A stretch of 16,808 nt of DNA from contig PMST01000164.1 in the NCBI GenBank assembly GCA_003168295.1, positions 11,893 to 28,700 on the forward strand, in the 5' to 3' direction. The translations under genes and the position numbers were made by a program. This document shows positions 1-7,500 of this stretch, piece after piece. This DNA comes from Actinomycetota bacterium. Its GTDB lineage: Bacteria > Actinomycetota > Actinomycetes > Streptosporangiales > Streptosporangiaceae. Position 1 is the first letter of the stretch; every line of letters begins with the position of its first letter. The notes beneath the pieces were generated by a model, which was not told the origin of the DNA, did no database searches, and worked only from the letters and a program-made list of their open reading frames with translations.

Positions 1-1
1 C

Positions 2-937
2 ATCGTCGGCACCACGGTGGCGCCCTGGCAGTTGTTCTTCCAGCAGTCCTACGTCGTCGACAAGCGGATCACACCGCGGTTCATCCGCTACGAGAAGGTC
101 GACCTGTGGATCGGCATCGTGATCGTAGTGGTCGGCGCGGCCGCGCTGATGGGTGCGACCGCCGCCGCCTTCGCCGGCTCGCCCGCCGCGGGCCACTTCA
201 CCGACGCCGCCGGCCTAGCGCACGGCATCGCCGCTTCGGCGGGCCGGGTCGCGGGCGCGGTATTCGCGGTGGCACTGCTCGACGCCGCCATCATCGGGGC
301 GTTCGCGGTCTCGCTGTCCACCGCGTACGCGGTCGGTGACACGCTCGGCCTCAAGCACTCGCTGCACCGTGGGTTCCGTCAGGCCAAGGGTTTCTACGCG
401 ATCTACGCCGTGCTGATCGCCGTCGCCGCGGCCATCGTGCTCATCCCCGGCGCCCCGCTCGGGGTGATCATCGAGGGCGTTCAGGCGCTAGCCGGCGTGC
501 TGCTGCCGGCCGCCACGGTCTTCCTGCTGCTGCTGTGCAACGACCGCGCCGTCCTCGGCCCCTGGGTCAACCGCCGGGGCACCAACATGTTCACCTCGGC
601 CGTGGTCGCCGTGCTCATCACGATGTCGGTCGTGCTGACCGCCTCGGTACTGTTCCCCCGCATCACCGAGCGGCAGATCCTGAGCATCTTCCTGGGCTGC
701 ACGGCGGTGTCCGTCGCCGCGGGCGGCTGGACGCTGATCCGGTCACTCCGGGCGCACAGCTCGGTCGAGGTAGACCGGCGTGACCGCGAGAGCTGGCGGA
801 TGCCGCCGCTCAACATGCTGTCCAAGCCGATCATGTCCACCGGCCGCAAGATCGGGCTGACCGTGCTGCGCAGCTACCTGGCCATCGCGATGATCCTGGT
901 CATCGTCAGGATCGTTCAGCTGGCCATCGGGCACTAA
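2..937 (+). CDS. NRAMP-like divalent metal transporter, C-terminal part
   Basis: The reading frame is open from the window edge, so the gene begins upstream; 311 codons are visible before TAA at 935-937. The first residues, IVGTTVAPWQLFFQQS, align with the membrane-spanning helix 6 region of the NRAMP/SLC11 family, which imports Mn2+, Fe2+ or related divalent cations with protons at the inner membrane. About six further hydrophobic segments follow, around visible residues 37-58, 86-108, 130-155, 163-180, 197-217 and 225-245, with a last one near 290-308, fitting helices 7 to 11 or 12. The classical helix-6 metal-binding motif MPH reads APW here, which suggests a divergent branch with a different ion preference; that is inference. 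Helix 1, with the other half of the binding site, is outside the window. A stem-loop with a short T-run follows directly. Confidence 0.85.
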   Translation: MVGTTVAPWQLFFQQSYVVDKRITPRFIRYEKVDLWIGIVIVVVGAAALMGATAAAFAGSPAAGHFTDAAGLAHGIAASAGRVAGAVFAVALLDAAIIGAFAVSLSTAYAVGDTLGLKHSLHRGFRQAKGFYAIYAVLIAVAAAIVLIPGAPLGVIIEGVQALAGVLLPAATVFLLLLCNDRAVLGPWVNRRGTNMFTSAVVAVLITMSVVLTASVLFPRITERQILSIFLGCTAVSVAAGGWTLIRSLRAHSSVEVDRRDRESWRMPPLNMLSKPIMSTGRKIGLTVLRSYLAIAMILVIVRIVQLAIGH

Positions 938-976
938 GGACAAAAGCGTCCAGGGAGAGGTCAGATGTCCTTTTCT
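936..976. terminator. Candidate bidirectional terminator stem-loop
   Basis: AAGGACA at 936-942 pairs perfectly with TGTCCTT at 966-972 and is followed by TTTTCT; on the other strand the stem is followed by CTTTTG. It lies between the convergent transporter and monooxygenase genes. The loop is long (23 nt), so the call is moderate. Confidence 0.4.
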
Positions 977-1013
977 CACGCCTGAGGCGGGCCGTGTGGT
1001 GCTGTTGCGTCCG

Positions 1014-2219
1014 TTAGCCCGCGCCGCCGGGGCGGGCTGCCGCCGGGGGTTGCCAGCCGTAGATGGGGGCGAGGCTGCGGAGCGCGGCTCCCGGCGCGAG
1101 CTTGCCTGTCAGCCATACCACCGTGTTGCGGAACGCGACGGCGGGAGGCGAGGCCCAGGTCGTCATGGTGGCGGCCCGGCGGGACCAGCGGACGACGTCG
1201 GTGGTGCGCGGCAGCCTGTCGGCGGTATAGCGGGCCAGCATCCCGGCTACCGCGTCCGGTTCTGTTCCGGCGGCCAGCCGGGAGATGACCGCGGCGTCTT
1301 CGAGTGCCTGGCACGCGCCCTGGCCGAGGTTCGGGGTCATGGGGTGGGCCGCGTCGCCGAGCAGTGCGACCCGGCCGTGGTGGAAGGACGGCAGCGGCGC
1401 GGCCAGCTCGGCGACATCATGGCGGAGTACGTCCTGCGGCCGGCCGGCCGCGAGCAGCTCCGGGATCGGCTCGTGCCAGGTGCCGAAGAGCCCGGCCAGT
1501 TCGGCCAGCTCGTCGCGGGCGCGCGCGCCGGGTTCCGCGGGCGCGGCCGCGTAGCAGTAGACGCGCCTGTCGGACAGCGGCATGACGCCGAAGACGGTGC
1601 CGCGCCCCCAGCTCTCCGCCATGGGAAACTGCCCGGTCATGGGACCTGTGAGCAGCCGCCAGGTAGTGAACCCGGCGTAGCGGAGCCCCGGATGGCCGGG
1701 GAACAGGACCGAGCGCGTTCCGGAGCCGATCCCGTCGGCAGCCACGACGAGGTCGGCATCCAGCTCGCCCGCCGTGGTAGCGACGCGCGCTACCGATGTC
1801 CCGTTCTGCCCTGCCTTCCCCCCAGGCTCGACCGACGTCACCTCGATTCCCAGGGAGAGCACGTCGCCGGGGAGGCAGGCCTCCAGCGCGTCGATCACGG
1901 CCGCCCGCGCCAGCAGGATAACCGGGTCCCCGAACCGGTCGGAGATCATCCGGCCGGTGGTGCTGCGTATCAGCCACCGGCCATCGGACCGGCGGATGCC
2001 CAGTTCCTGCGGAACTGCCAGGCCCCGGAGCCCGTCCCCGGCGCCGACGGCGTCCAGTGCCCGCAGTCCGTTAGGAGCCAGCGCCAGAGCTGCCCCGACC
2101 GGCTCAAGCGACGCCGCGCGCTCGCAGACGGTGACGTGCCAGCCAGCCAGGCGCAGCCCTGCTGCCGCCGCCAGGCCCCCGATCCCTGCACCGATCACAA
2201 CCGCACGCGCTCGTGGCAT
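1014..2219 (-). CDS. FAD-dependent monooxygenase (group A flavoprotein hydroxylase family)
   Basis: A 401-residue protein of normal length for single-component aromatic hydroxylases of the PHBH type. The N-terminal Rossmann motif GAGIGG is at residues 10-15. The middle DG motif, VVAADGIGSGTRS, is at about 158-170 and contacts both FAD and NAD(P)H. The GD motif, GRVALLGDAAHPMTPNLGQG, is at 282-301 and binds the FAD ribityl chain. Such enzymes use NAD(P)H and O2 to hydroxylate or epoxidise small, often aromatic, molecules in the cytoplasm; the substrate cannot be read from the sequence. The ATG at 2217-2219 has a GGAG 7 nt upstream. The gene stands alone, convergent with the transporter and 85 bp downstream of the sigma factor stop. 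A palindrome over its -10 box indicates repressor control, but no repressor gene is adjacent. Confidence 0.9.
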   Translation of the reverse strand: MPRARAVVIGAGIGGLAAAAGLRLAGWHVTVCERAASLEPVGAALALAPNGLRALDAVGAGDGLRGLAVPQELGIRRSDGRWLIRSTTGRMISDRFGDPVILLARAAVIDALEACLPGDVLSLGIEVTSVEPGGKAGQNGTSVARVATTAGELDADLVVAADGIGSGTRSVLFPGHPGLRYAGFTTWRLLTGPMTGQFPMAESWGRGTVFGVMPLSDRRVYCYAAAPAEPGARARDELAELAGLFGTWHEPIPELLAAGRPQDVLRHDVAELAAPLPSFHHGRVALLGDAAHPMTPNLGQGACQALEDAAVISRLAAGTEPDAVAGMLARYTADRLPRTTDVVRWSRRAATMTTWASPPAVAFRNTVVWLTGKLAPGAALRSLAPIYGWQPPAAARPGGAG

Positions 2220-2247
2220 CCTGGCGCTCCGTCCGGTTCGATACCTC

Positions 2248-2266
2248 TACTACAGTCCGTAGTATA
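2248..2266 (-). promoter_or_regulatory. Promoter -10 box overlapped by palindromic operator
   Basis: TACTAC (2248-2253), AGTCC spacer and GTAGTA (2259-2264) form a perfect 6-5-6 inverted repeat. On the minus strand TATACT (2261-2266) is a good -10 box for the monooxygenase, giving a leader of about 34 nt. The operator covers the -10 and the start-site side of the promoter, the usual place for repression. The shape fits TetR- or BlaI-type sites; the regulator is not in the window. The -35 box is weak. Confidence 0.5.
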
Positions 2267-2304
2267 GCGTGGGCGACCATGGCATCTTCAGGCGCGTGAA
2301 GCCG

Positions 2305-3579
2305 TCAGCCGAGCTCGGACCGCACGGTGCGCAGACGGCCCTGCAGGAGGCGCCGTTCGACTTCGCCGGGCGCCAGGGTCAGCGCGGCGTGGAGTTCTCC
2401 GGCCGCCTCGCTCGTGCGGCCAAGCCGGCGCAGGTTGTCCGCCAGGGCAGCGTGCCATAGATGTGAGTACTCCAGGCCGACGATGGCCTTCAGGGCAGCC
2501 AGCCCCGCCTCGGGGCCGTCGCGCTCGGTAACCGCGACCGCCCGGTTGAGCGCCACCACCGGGTTGGCCGTGATCGACCCGAGCAAGTCGTAGAGGCCGA
2601 CGATCCGGTCCCAGTCCGTCACCGGCCAGCTGGGAGCGGTCGAGTGGGCCGCGGCGAGGTGAGCCTGGATCTGATAGGGCCCGGCGACCCCGCCGGACCG
2701 GGCCACCGCCTGGGACAGCCACGCCGAACCCTCGGTGATCGCGGCCCGGTTCCAGCGGGTGCGGTCCTGGTCCGCCAGGGTCACCGGGTTACCGTCGGCG
2801 TCGGTGCGGGCGCAGGTGCGGGCCGAGGTCAGCAGCAACAGAGCCAGCAGGGAGAGCGCCTCGGGCTCGCCGGGCATCAGGCCGGCCAGCAAGCGAGCCA
2901 GCCGGATTGCCTCGGCCTCGAGATCGACACGGGCCACCGCGTCCCCGCCGGTCGGGGCGTGAGCCTCGGTGGCGATCAGGTACACCACCGCCAGCACCGC
3001 GGCCAGTCGGCCGGGAAGCTCCGTATCAGAGGGGATCGCGTAGGGGATGCGGGCCGTGGCGATCTTGGAGCGGGCCCGTACCAGGCGCTTGGCCATGGTG
3101 GCCTCAGGCACCAGGAAGGCGCGGGCGATGGCCGGTACCTCGAGCCGGGCCAGCGTGCGCAGCGAGAGGGCCACCTGAGCCTCACGGCCGAGCGCCGGGT
3201 GGCAGCAGGTGAAGATCAGGCGCAGCATATCGTCGCGCAGCGAGCTCTCTGGTTCGATCGCCTCGATCGCCTCGTCGATCTGGTCCGGTGCGGCCCCGGT
3301 TCCCCACCGGAACGCGGCGGTCTCCTTGGCGGCCCGGGCTGACTCGCGTCGCAGCAGGTCAAGCGCCTTGCGGCGGGCGACCACTGTCAGCCAGGCCCGC
3401 GGGTTGTCAGGGATCCCCGTTCTGGGCCAGGCATGCAGGGCGGTGATCGTGGCCTCGGAGAGCGCGTCCTCGGCGACGGCTAGGTCGCCGATGGTCCTGG
3501 CCAGCGTGGCCAGCACCCTGGGACCTTCGCCCTTCAGCACCTCGACCAGAGTGTCGGTGGCGTCCATGCCAGGGTGCAC
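2305..3579 (-). CDS. ECF42-type RNA polymerase sigma factor with C-terminal helical extension
   Basis: A 424-residue ECF sigma factor, about twice the length of a minimal one. Region sigma2 lies at about residues 15-80 (GDLAVAEDALSEA, then NPRAWLTVVARRKALDLLRR). Region sigma4 is at about 118-180 (LIFTCCHPAL, then VPEATMAKRLVRARSKI). The remaining 240 residues form the helical, TPR-like extension (DUF6596) typical of the ECF42 group, which in described cases is needed for activity. ECF42 factors lack an anti-sigma factor and pair with DGPF/YCII proteins; exactly such a gene sits immediately upstream, its stop codon touching this start, so translation is probably coupled. The start chosen is GTG at 3577-3579; an in-frame ATG at 3565-3567 is a fair alternative giving 420 residues. 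No strong ribosome site precedes either one. The target regulon is not visible. Confidence 0.9.
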   Translation of the reverse strand: MHPGMDATDTLVEVLKGEGPRVLATLARTIGDLAVAEDALSEATITALHAWPRTGIPDNPRAWLTVVARRKALDLLRRESARAAKETAAFRWGTGAAPDQIDEAIEAIEPESSLRDDMLRLIFTCCHPALGREAQVALSLRTLARLEVPAIARAFLVPEATMAKRLVRARSKIATARIPYAIPSDTELPGRLAAVLAVVYLIATEAHAPTGGDAVARVDLEAEAIRLARLLAGLMPGEPEALSLLALLLLTSARTCARTDADGNPVTLADQDRTRWNRAAITEGSAWLSQAVARSGGVAGPYQIQAHLAAAHSTAPSWPVTDWDRIVGLYDLLGSITANPVVALNRAVAVTERDGPEAGLAALKAIVGLEYSHLWHAALADNLRRLGRTSEAAGELHAALTLAPGEVERRLLQGRLRTVRSELG

Positions 3580-3939
3580 CTAGGCGTGTATCGGGGCTAT
3601 CGGGCGAAGCTCGATCTTTCCCCGCCAGGCGGCCGGGTTCTGCGCCGCCCACGCGATGGCCTCGTCGAGGTCGGCCGCCTCCAGCAGAAAGTATCCGCCC
3701 AGGACCTCCTTCGCCTCGGCGTAAGGGCCGTCGACCAGCAGGACGTCGCCGCCCTTGCCGCCCGAGACGGTGATGGTGGTCGACATGGTCACCGGGTGCA
3801 GAGCTTCGCCGCCGCGCATGACCCCGGCCTCGGTGGCCCGGCGGGCGAACTCCGTGTACTCGGCGGAGAGCTCCGTCTCCGGCGGTGAGTCCCAGTACTG
3901 GTCCCGGTCGTAGTAGCACAAGGCCACATACAGCGTCAT
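3580..3939 (-). CDS. YCII-related DGPF-family protein
   Basis: A protein of 119 residues of the YCII/DGPF family, a ferredoxin-like alpha/beta fold. The hallmark DGP[FY] appears as LLVDGPYAEAKEVLGGYFLLE, followed by the usual DLDEAIAWAAQNPAAW and ending in ELRPIAPI. No enzymatic activity is firmly known for the DGPF group; members are the conserved companions and targets of ECF42 sigma factors. ATG at 3937-3939 is preferred because AAGGA lies at good spacing; an in-frame GTG at 3943-3945 is only 3 nt from that site. The stop TAG (3580-3582) abuts the sigma factor start, so the two genes form one transcription unit. An ECF42-like promoter candidate lies 30-60 bp upstream. Confidence 0.88.
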   Translation of the reverse strand: MTLYVALCYYDRDQYWDSPPETELSAEYTEFARRATEAGVMRGGEALHPVTMSTTITVSGGKGGDVLLVDGPYAEAKEVLGGYFLLEAADLDEAIAWAAQNPAAWRGKIELRPIAPIHA

Positions 3940-3972
3940 CGTCACGGTTCCTTCCGTTCAGCGGACCATGCC

Positions 3973-4000
3973 GTACCGTTTTACCTGGGCGATCTCGACT
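3973..4000 (-). promoter_or_regulatory. Possible ECF42-type autoregulated promoter
   Basis: On the minus strand AGTCGA (3995-4000) resembles the TGTCGA -35 box reported for ECF42 targets at five of six positions. It is followed after 16 nt by CGGTAC (3973-3978) in the place of the -10 box. It sits just upstream of the DGPF-sigma pair, where autoregulation would be expected. The -10 match is poor, so this is a candidate only. Confidence 0.25.
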
Positions 4001-4029
4001 GCGCCAACCGCTGCTACGGCCCTGGCACC

Positions 4030-4071
4030 CGTTCCCTTCCGGGTAGGGGGTGGCTCCCCCGGAAGGGAACG
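4030..4071 (-). terminator. Strong hairpin, probable terminator of the SnoaL-like gene
   Basis: A perfect 14-bp stem (4030-4043 with 4058-4071; core GTTCCCTTCCGGG) closes a 14-nt loop. It lies 23 nt past the stop of the SnoaL-like gene and upstream of the DGPF gene. There is no U-run, which is common for actinobacterial terminators. It would separate the SnoaL-like transcript from the DGPF-sigma transcript or allow limited read-through. Confidence 0.6.
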
Positions 4072-4094
4072 CCCCGTACCCGGAAGACGGCGCC

Positions 4095-4508
4095 TTAGCT
4101 GGCGGGGCTGTTGTGGTAGCAGGCGATGCGCCAGCCGCCGTCGCGCCTGACCAGCACCCAGGTCGCGCGCACCAGTCCCTCGCTCGCGACAGCGTCCTGC
4201 CCGGGGAAGATGATCCCGCCCTCGCTGATCACTACGGCCGTGTCGTCGGTGAGGAAACGGACGTCCGCCGGGTGGTCGGTCGCCCGCGACCCACGGAGCG
4301 GGCCCGCGAACCCCGCGGCCATCGTGGCGCGGATCTCCTCGCGGTCCTTCTTGTAGACGCCGGGCTGGACCACGCTGGCGTCGTCGGTGTAGTCGGCCAC
4401 GAACGCCTCGGCGTCGTTGGCTTCCCACGCCTTGTACAAGCCCGCGAGTACGTCGAGAATGGCCTGCCGGTCGGCGTCGGACCCTGCTGTGGTGGTCTTG
4501 CTGGTCAT
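4095..4508 (-). CDS. SnoaL-like / SgcJ-EcaC family protein (DUF4440, NTF2 fold)
   Basis: A 137-residue cytoplasmic protein with the cone-shaped NTF2/SnoaL fold. Visible marks are ILDVLAGLYKAWEANDAEAFVADYTDDASVVQPG in the N-terminal helix-loop region and ATWVLVRRDGGWRIACYHNSPAS at the C-terminus, the standard ending of the SgcJ/EcaC/DUF4440 group. Members range from polyketide cyclases to small-molecule binding subunits, so the reaction is not assignable. The start ATG at 4506-4508 is clear: GAGGAG lies 4 nt upstream, and although the frame is open further, that upstream stretch looks noncoding. The gene lies upstream of the DGPF-ECF42 pair on the same strand and is separated from it by a strong hairpin. 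SnoaL-like domains also occur fused to ECF41 sigma factors, so a link to the sigma system is plausible but unproven. Confidence 0.85.
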   Translation of the reverse strand: MTSKTTTAGSDADRQAILDVLAGLYKAWEANDAEAFVADYTDDASVVQPGVYKKDREEIRATMAAGFAGPLRGSRATDHPADVRFLTDDTAVVISEGGIIFPGQDAVASEGLVRATWVLVRRDGGWRIACYHNSPAS

Positions 4509-4780
4509 CGGTCTCCTCGTTTCTCCGCGTGGTGGCGAGCGCCACCCGTGAGAAGGACGGACGAGCCCGCCCGGAGGGGACACTCCCGCGGCGCGAAGCC
4601 GGAAAAATCTGAACCAGTACCGCGCCGAGGCTTGATCAGGCACCTCGCAAATCCCGTGTCCGCGACGTAACTGCCGGCCGGCAGCGCGGTACAGGGTCTG
4701 AGGCTGTGCCGCGTTAAACCTGACAATTTTCTCGCGATCAGGCACGTGCCGATCGTATCGAAGGTCACGCCGCCAGATTA
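4509..4780. other. Divergent intergenic region with several palindromes
   Basis: This 272-bp region separates the SnoaL-like gene (-) from the FAD dehydrogenase (+). It holds the 14-bp palindrome CTGCCGGCCGGCAG (4671-4684), the 10-bp palindrome GGCACGTGCC (4741-4750), a 9-bp inverted repeat GTACCGCGC (4617-4625 with 4684-4692), and the direct repeat GATCAGGCAC (4634-4643 and 4736-4745). It is richer in A+T than the flanking genes. No convincing ORF or RNA gene is seen; it probably contains both promoters and regulator sites. Confidence 0.45.
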
Positions 4781-6505
4781 ATGCGGTTTGATGACCTGAT
4801 GATGGACACAGATGTGATCGTGGTGGGCGCCGGGCTGGCGGGGCTGGCCGCCACCGCGGAGCTGGCCCGGGCCGGACGGCGGGTACTGCTGCTTGACCAG
4901 GAGCCCGAGACGAATATGGGCGGCCAGGCGTTCTGGTCGTTCGGCGGCCTGTTCCTGGTCGGTACGCCCGAGCAGCGCCGGATGGGCATCAAGGATTCCC
5001 GCGAGCTGGCGTGGCAGGACTGGCTGGGCAGTGCTTTCTTCGACCGCGGCATCGATCAGATCGGCGGCGAGGACTACTGGGCATACCGGTGGGCTGAGGC
5101 CTACGTCGACTTCGCCTCCGGGGAGAAACGCTCCTGGCTGCACGCGATGGGGGTGCGCTGGTTCCCGCTGGTGGGGTGGGCCGAGCGGGGCGGCTACCTG
5201 GCTGACGGGCACGGCAACTCGGTGCCTCGTTTCCACGTCACCTGGGGCACCGGGCCCGGGGTGATGGCGCCGTTCGAGCGCCAGGTCAGGGAGGCGGCCG
5301 CGTCCGGGCTGGTCGACTTCAGGTTCCGGCATCGCGTGGACGAGCTCACCGTGACCGGCGGGGTCGTCGACGGGGTGCGCGGGGCGCTTCTCGAGCCCAG
5401 CACGGCCGCCCGCGGGACCCGCAGTTCCCGCACCGAGACCGGCGAGTTCGAGCTGCACGCGCCGGCCGTGATCGTCACGTCTGGCGGGATCGGCGGCAAC
5501 TTGGACTTGGTCCGGGAGAACTGGCCGGATCGGCTCGGCCCCGCGCCGGAACACCTGATCTTCGGGGTACCAGAGCACGTCGACGGGAGGATGCTGGCCA
5601 TCGCCGGGCGGGCGGGCGGCCGGCTGGTCAACCAGGACCGGATGTGGCATTACACCGAGGGCATCCAGAACTGGGACCCGATCTGGGCCCGCCACGGCAT
5701 CAGGATCTTGCCCGGACCCTCGTCGCTGTGGCTCGATGCACGGGGACGGCGGTTTCCCGCGCCGAACTTCCCTGGCTTCGACACGCTGGGCACGCTGGCC
5801 GCGATCAGGGAGACCGGCTTTGACTACTCCTGGTTCGTGCTCACCCAGAAGATCATCGAGAAGGAGTTCGCGCTGTCCGGCTCGGAACAGAACCCGGACC
5901 TGACCGGCAAGGACATCAAGCTGACGCTATCCCGGGTGCGACCGGGCGCCCCGGCTCCGGTGGAGGCGTTCAAACGGAACGGCGCCGACTTCGTGGTCGC
6001 CAGGACGCTGCCCGAACTCGTCGAGGGCATGAACAAGCTGACCGCGGAACCGCTCATCGACCTCGCTGACCTCGAGCGGCAGATTGTCGCGCGCGACCGG
6101 GAAATCGACCATCCGTTCACCAAGGACCTGCAGGTCATAGCGATCCGCAACGCCCGCCGCTACCGCGGCGACCGGCTCGCCCGTACCGCCGCTCCGCACA
6201 AGATCCTGGACCCCAGGGCCGGACCGTTGATCGCCGTCCGGCTCAACATCTTGACCCGCAAGACGCTGGGCGGCCTGCAGACCGACCTGTCCGGCCGGGT
6301 GCTCGGCATCGGGTCCGGCTCGCCGGCCGGGTTCGCCGGGTCGGGCCCCCGCCCGGTCCCGGGCCTGTACGCGGCGGGCGAGGTGGCCGGCTTCGGCGGC
6401 GGCGGGATGCACGGTTACCGGTCGCTGGAAGGCTCGTTCCTCGGCGGCTGCCTGTTCAGCGGGAGGCAGGCAGGCCGCGCCGCCGCCCAGCAGACCGACA
6501 CCTGA
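4781..6505 (+). CDS. FAD-binding dehydrogenase (KSTD / fumarate reductase flavoprotein-like)
   Basis: A 574-residue flavoprotein close to the family named putative FAD-binding dehydrogenase (COG3573), usually about 550 residues. The FAD Rossmann motif VIVVGAGLAGL is at residues 12-22. The stretch MGGQAFWSFGGLF (about 46-58), the segments HGNSVPRFHVTWGTGPG and KIIEKEFALSGSEQNPDLTGKD, and the C-terminal PVPGLYAAGEVAGFGGGGMHGYRSLEG, which closes the FAD site, are all diagnostic. Relatives include 3-ketosteroid delta1-dehydrogenase and soluble fumarate reductases; the substrate here is unknown and no steroid genes are nearby. The start at 4781 is uncertain: ATGs at 4799 and 4802 fit the usual N-terminus (MDTDVIVVG) better, and none has a good ribosome site. 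It stands alone, divergent from the SnoaL-like gene. Confidence 0.9.
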   Translation: MRFDDLMMDTDVIVVGAGLAGLAATAELARAGRRVLLLDQEPETNMGGQAFWSFGGLFLVGTPEQRRMGIKDSRELAWQDWLGSAFFDRGIDQIGGEDYWAYRWAEAYVDFASGEKRSWLHAMGVRWFPLVGWAERGGYLADGHGNSVPRFHVTWGTGPGVMAPFERQVREAAASGLVDFRFRHRVDELTVTGGVVDGVRGALLEPSTAARGTRSSRTETGEFELHAPAVIVTSGGIGGNLDLVRENWPDRLGPAPEHLIFGVPEHVDGRMLAIAGRAGGRLVNQDRMWHYTEGIQNWDPIWARHGIRILPGPSSLWLDARGRRFPAPNFPGFDTLGTLAAIRETGFDYSWFVLTQKIIEKEFALSGSEQNPDLTGKDIKLTLSRVRPGAPAPVEAFKRNGADFVVARTLPELVEGMNKLTAEPLIDLADLERQIVARDREIDHPFTKDLQVIAIRNARRYRGDRLARTAAPHKILDPRAGPLIAVRLNILTRKTLGGLQTDLSGRVLGIGSGSPAGFAGSGPRPVPGLYAAGEVAGFGGGGMHGYRSLEGSFLGGCLFSGRQAGRAAAQQTDT

Positions 6506-6513
6506 CGCAGGCC

Positions 6514-7368
6514 TCAGGGCTGCGGGTGTCCCCCGTGGGTTCCGCCGTCGGATGGCGTCTGCGAATAGCCGCCGTAATTCTCCCCTGGCTGCGGCGGCTC
6601 GGTGAATCCGCCGTAGGCCCCGCCCTGAGGCGGCTCGGTGAATCCGCCGTAGTGCCCGCCCTGCGGCGGCGTGGAGAATCCGCCGTAGTTCTCACCGGGC
6701 ACCGGAGGTGTCGGGACGCCACCGGAGAGCCGGTAGTAAACCAGCGTGACGACGAGGGCGAGGAACGGGGAGATGAGGGTGCCCGAGATGACCGCGCTCA
6801 GGCCGCTGCCGAGCACGCCCGGCAGGGCCGAGAAGATCAGGCCGAGCACGAGGTCCACGACGAGCAGGATCACGTACACCATCACCAGCGTGCCGAACAC
6901 GTGCCAGCCATGGCCCCGGACCAGCGCACGGCTGCGTCCGAAGGACGCCATCGCCCCGACGCCCTCGATCACGATGACCGGCACGATCACGGCCCAGATG
7001 GTGATCAGGTACAAGCCGGGGGCGATGATCAGGGCCAGCCCGATCACGATCGCGATGCCAGCCAGGACCGAGGCCACGATGACGGCCCCCAGGTACGGCA
7101 CGACCGCGGACACGGTCTCCCCGATCGACATGTCGACCCGGCCGTCCCGCACGTCCTGCACGGCCTTGACCAGCGTCGCCTGCAACAGGAAGGCCGCGAC
7201 GATGCTCACCAGCGAGCCGAGCAGGTCGCCGAAAGTGCCGGCCAGGGACAAGATCGCGGCAATGATCGCGGCGACCACGTAGATGACAAAGGCGATCGTG
7301 AGAAGGTGCTTGGCGTAGGTTTTGTACATCCCCCACGCTTCACTCAGAACGCCTGCGAGTGGATTCAT
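6514..7368 (-). CDS. Multi-pass membrane protein with C-terminal Gly/Tyr/Pro repeat tail
   Basis: A 284-residue protein. An N-terminal segment, MNPLAGVLSEAWGMYKTYAKHL, leads into about six hydrophobic helices between residues 20 and 225 (for example LLTIAFVIYVVAAIIAAILSLAG and AVIVASVLAGIAIVIGLALIIAPG). The pattern resembles the membrane domain seen in glycerophosphodiester phosphodiesterase-linked and DUF-type actinobacterial membrane proteins; no catalytic domain is present and the function is unknown. The last 55 residues are a soluble tail of 12-13-residue repeats built on YGGF[TS]xPPQGG. ATG at 7366-7368 is chosen. TACGAT on the minus strand lies 6 nt before it, so a leaderless message is possible; an in-frame ATG at 7398 would add ten residues (MGGFSQYDPA). 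The frame stays open beyond that but runs into the neighbouring gene's territory. Confidence 0.75.
   Translation of the reverse strand: MNPLAGVLSEAWGMYKTYAKHLLTIAFVIYVVAAIIAAILSLAGTFGDLLGSLVSIVAAFLLQATLVKAVQDVRDGRVDMSIGETVSAVVPYLGAVIVASVLAGIAIVIGLALIIAPGLYLITIWAVIVPVIVIEGVGAMASFGRSRALVRGHGWHVFGTLVMVYVILLVVDLVLGLIFSALPGVLGSGLSAVISGTLISPFLALVVTLVYYRLSGGVPTPPVPGENYGGFSTPPQGGHYGGFTEPPQGGAYGGFTEPPQPGENYGGYSQTPSDGGTHGGHPQP
6563..6690 (-). repeat. In-frame tandem repeat, 36-39 bp units
   Basis: Four copies of a CCGCCGTA-centred unit (two share GAATCCGCCGTAG with a third) occur at 6569, 6608, 6644 and 6680 on the + strand. They encode YGGF/Y repeats in the tail of the membrane protein. The spacing is 39, 36 and 36 bp, all multiples of three, so copy-number changes keep the frame. 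Confidence 0.85.
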
Positions 7369-7500
7369 GGCCGGATCGTACTGCGAAAACCCGCCCATTG
7401 GGGAATAGCGGGGTCTTATTTCCGGCCAGTATCGACACGTTTCCGCTGCGTAAGGCCGATGTTCCGCAGGCATGGGACAGGCGCACCTAGTGTTGACCTC

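Noticed and set aside
996..2267. Long + strand open frame opposite the FAD monooxygenase
   Set aside because: It has no recognisable domain; the opposite strand encodes a complete flavoprotein with all motifs. Long antisense frames are expected in GC-rich DNA.
4509..4745. N-terminal extension of the SnoaL-like protein
   Set aside because: A strong ribosome site (GAGGAG) sits just before the internal ATG at 4508, and the upstream residues do not match the family.
4778..5695. 305-codon minus-strand open frame opposite the FAD dehydrogenase
   Set aside because: Proline/arginine-rich with no motif; the + strand carries a full, well-conserved dehydrogenase.
6563..6690. CRISPR-like array from regularly spaced repeats
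   Set aside because: The repeats are in-frame protein repeats inside a coding sequence, without distinct spacers.
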